Below, piece after piece: positions 30,551 through 32,083 of a DNA stretch of 32,083 nucleotides (its first letter is position 1; each line of letters opens with the position of its first letter). The position numbers were made by a program, and so were the translations under genes. This stretch comes from DASPJR01 sp035628505 (GTDB lineage: Bacteria; Planctomycetota; SZUA-567; H5-PLA8). Location of the stretch: assembly GCA_035628505.1 (NCBI GenBank), contig DASPJR010000235.1, forward strand, positions 1-32,083. Direction: 5' to 3'. A model generated the notes under the pieces. The model searched no databases, had not been told where the DNA came from, and saw only the letters and a list, made by a program, of their open reading frames with translations.

Positions 30551-32083
30551 ATGTTTTCATATCTTTTTTATTTGGTTGCACAAGTGCAGAAGTCGCCACT
30601 TACCGCTCTGATCAAATCTATACTGCTATTGATGTTAGTGGTTGTGCCACTTTCATTTACACATAGAACACCAGCGTCCGAGGATTTAAAAGCGCTGCTT
30701 TTGAGCAGCCTGACCGCAGCGTGTGCTACCTTGTGGCTTTTAAGAGGTGCTTGGCACGGATCATGGCTTCTCCCGGACAAGGGCGTGCTTTCAGCTCTCC
30801 TTTGTACGGTGTTAATCGGTGCACTTTCGTTGAGCTGGTCTTCCGCACCGCACGCGACGCTCGCGGAAATCTGGCGCGTATGTGTACTAGCGCTTTTGTT
30901 TCTGGTCAGCTGCTCTGTTTCTGAGGCCGGCTTCGCCCGCAGCTTTTGTCTCACCGTTTCGCTTGTTGCAGTTCTGCTCTCCGTTTACGGAATTCTCCAA
31001 AGGCTGGGGCTGGATCCATTAGTCTGGCAGAACGTGCCCCGCGGACGTGTACATTCCTTCTGCGGCCATCCCAATATTCTTGCTTCAGTATTAGTGTTCT
31101 CGATTCCCATCACGTTGTGTGCGCTGGAGCACTCAGCGACGCGCTCACAGGCGTGGCTGCAGCGCACCTGTCTTTTCTTTCAGGCAGCCTGCCTCTTTTT
31201 TACTGTCTCGCGCGCGGGATGGTTGGCCGCCATCGCAGCGCTGGTGTTTTATTTCTATTTTAGACGTCGCCACAAAGAGATGCTCCCGATTACATCGGGA
31301 TTGGCTCCCCTCCTGGCCGGTGTCGTTGCTGCGGCTGTTTACGGTCCTGGGGTCGATCCACTCATGACCGATCCGTCTAAAGCGCCGGCGATAAGTCTTG
31401 AAACGCGACAACTGATCTGGCGCGGAGCTGCTGATATGATCTCAAGTCAGCCGCTGCTGGGTTACGGCGCTGGAAGCTTCAATTCCGTCTTCCCCGAATT
31501 CCGTCCGCTGAATTTTGGAGAGGTGAATCCTCGCATCAACGTGCTGCATGCGCACAGCGAATTGCTCGAACAGACCGCCGAAACGGGCGTGGCAGGATGC
31601 GTGGCATTTCTCGCATTCCTGTTCCTGACATTGCGAATGGGTTGGCGTTCGTTGCAGGAGAACACTGCCGAGTCCGGCTGGTTCAGCGGTCTGCTTTCAG
31701 GTGGCGCAGGGCTGATCATCCACGGCATGTTTGATGTCACTCTGCGATTTGCGTTGCCGTCCGCATTGTTATGGATGACGCTGGGACTGCTTGCGCGATC
31801 ACCGACTTCTCCTGTTCAACTTTCACTCCAGCGCGCACCGGCTCTTATCTGTGCCAGCCTGCTGAGTGTGTTACTTGCTCTTGGAACGCTTCGACTGACG
31901 CTCTTCCCCTATCTATCGCTCATCGAGCAGCAACACGGTGCGATGCTCAAAGAACGAGCCGAATGGGAGCGCGCTGCGGACGTTTTCGCACGAGCGGCAC
32001 AGATCTATCCGGCAAATTCTGACGCACACTACGAACGGGCGGTTTGCCTGGTGGAGCTGGAACGCTATGGCGACGCGCTGAAG
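30551..32083 (+). CDS. O-antigen ligase/polymerase (Wzy_C) with C-terminal TPR, 3' end outside window
   Basis: The reading frame is open from 30500 to the window edge, so the protein is incomplete. ATG at 30551 is the likeliest start (MFSYLFYLVAQVQKS); GTG at 30584 is possible; neither has a good ribosome site. It is a polytopic membrane protein of about ten helices with the Wzy_C family pattern: LSWSSAPHATLAEIWRV, YGILQRLGLDPLVWQN, RGRVHSFCGHPNILAS, FTVSRAGWLAA, and the periplasmic loop ISLETRQLIWRGAADMISSQPLLGYGAGSF with VLHAHSELLEQTAETGVAG, holding the conserved His. Then a TPR begins (ERAADVFARAAQIYPANSDAHYERA). It probably links polysaccharide to a carrier, or polymerises it, in the periplasm. 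Confidence 0.88.
   Translation, partial: MFSYLFYLVAQVQKSPLTALIKSILLLMLVVVPLSFTHRTPASEDLKALLLSSLTAACATLWLLRGAWHGSWLLPDKGVLSALLCTVLIGALSLSWSSAPHATLAEIWRVCVLALLFLVSCSVSEAGFARSFCLTVSLVAVLLSVYGILQRLGLDPLVWQNVPRGRVHSFCGHPNILASVLVFSIPITLCALEHSATRSQAWLQRTCLFFQAACLFFTVSRAGWLAAIAALVFYFYFRRRHKEMLPITSGLAPLLAGVVAAAVYGPGVDPLMTDPSKAPAISLETRQLIWRGAADMISSQPLLGYGAGSFNSVFPEFRPLNFGEVNPRINVLHAHSELLEQTAETGVAGCVAFLAFLFLTLRMGWRSLQENTAESGWFSGLLSGGAGLIIHGMFDVTLRFALPSALLWMTLGLLARSPTSPVQLSLQRAPALICASLLSVLLALGTLRLTLFPYLSLIEQQHGAMLKERAEWERAADVFARAAQIYPANSDAHYERAVCLVELERYGDALK
30571..30590 (+). repeat. TTTGGTTGCACAAGTGCAGA repeat, copy 2
   Basis: Copy of the 26217-26236 element with one mismatch. Here it lies within the first codons of the O-antigen ligase frame (YLVAQVQK), if ATG 30551 is the start, or spans the alternative GTG 30584. 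The GG-N10-GC spacing (30574-30587) resembles a -24/-12 element, but no sigma-54 activator site or consistent downstream gene supports that. Confidence 0.5.

Noticed and set aside
30571..30590. Sigma-54 (-24/-12) promoter
   Set aside because: GG-N10-GC spacing fits, but the second copy at 26217 points away from any plus-strand gene and no enhancer site or activator is seen; kept as a repeat only.

Overview
The window looks like a chromosomal segment of a PVC-superphylum bacterium, most likely a planctomycete or close relative. The evidence is the giant exported HEAT and HYR proteins, an exported glucose/sorbosone-dehydrogenase-type propeller fused to HEAT repeats and a CxxCH cytochrome module (the Pirellula/Verrucomicrobium type), a Tat-exported Gfo/Idh/MocA oxidoreductase beside a heparinase, a CotH-kinase protein, many GTG/TTG starts, and moderately high GC. 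The lineage is an inference from gene content; there is no rRNA or other marker to settle it.

Layout. (1) 1-4007, plus strand: the C-terminal two thirds of a CopA-type copper ATPase, then a tight run of housekeeping genes: a NifU-like Fe-S protein, dCTP deaminase, a DUF2203 protein and RsmD. (2) 4152-8856: a minus-strand FHA-GAF-PAS histidine kinase, divergent from the exported heme-binding propeller/HEAT protein. (3) 8857-9771: a gene-free island of palindromic repeats, including an inverted REP doublet and a short remnant of a REP-associated tyrosine transposase. (4) 9772-13914, minus strand: a small HEAT protein, then a Gfo/Idh oxidoreductase and heparinase II/III pair that probably acts on uronic-acid polysaccharide. 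(5) 14099-17568, plus strand: a three-gene phosphorelay cassette (CHASE3 kinase, Rcp1-like receiver, hybrid kinase), followed by a tRNA-Val(CAC) with a clear promoter. (6) 17754-20165: an exported CotH-family protein bracketed by two copies of a 32-nt direct repeat. (7) 30378-20234, minus strand: four genes in one direction, each with a signal peptide: a 1378-residue HEAT protein with a DUF2950-like tail, a 1337-residue protein with four HYR domains, a protein resembling the Bacillus spore-coat transglutaminase Tgl, and a MORN_2/YwqK-type repeat protein. (8) 30551-end, plus strand and divergent: an O-antigen ligase/polymerase with the start of a TPR domain, cut by the window edge.

The most promising candidate for an undescribed system is the exported four-gene cluster (20234-30378). 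It couples two giant modular surface or periplasmic proteins with a putative isopeptide cross-linking enzyme and a MORN/YwqK repeat protein. Two readings fit: an envelope or matrix cross-linking system, or a toxin/immunity-like module with a transglutaminase effector. Neither can be proved from sequence alone. A second notable point is the NifU-like protein: it keeps its BFD-type [2Fe-2S] and Nfu cysteines but has lost all three scaffold cysteines of the IscU-like domain.
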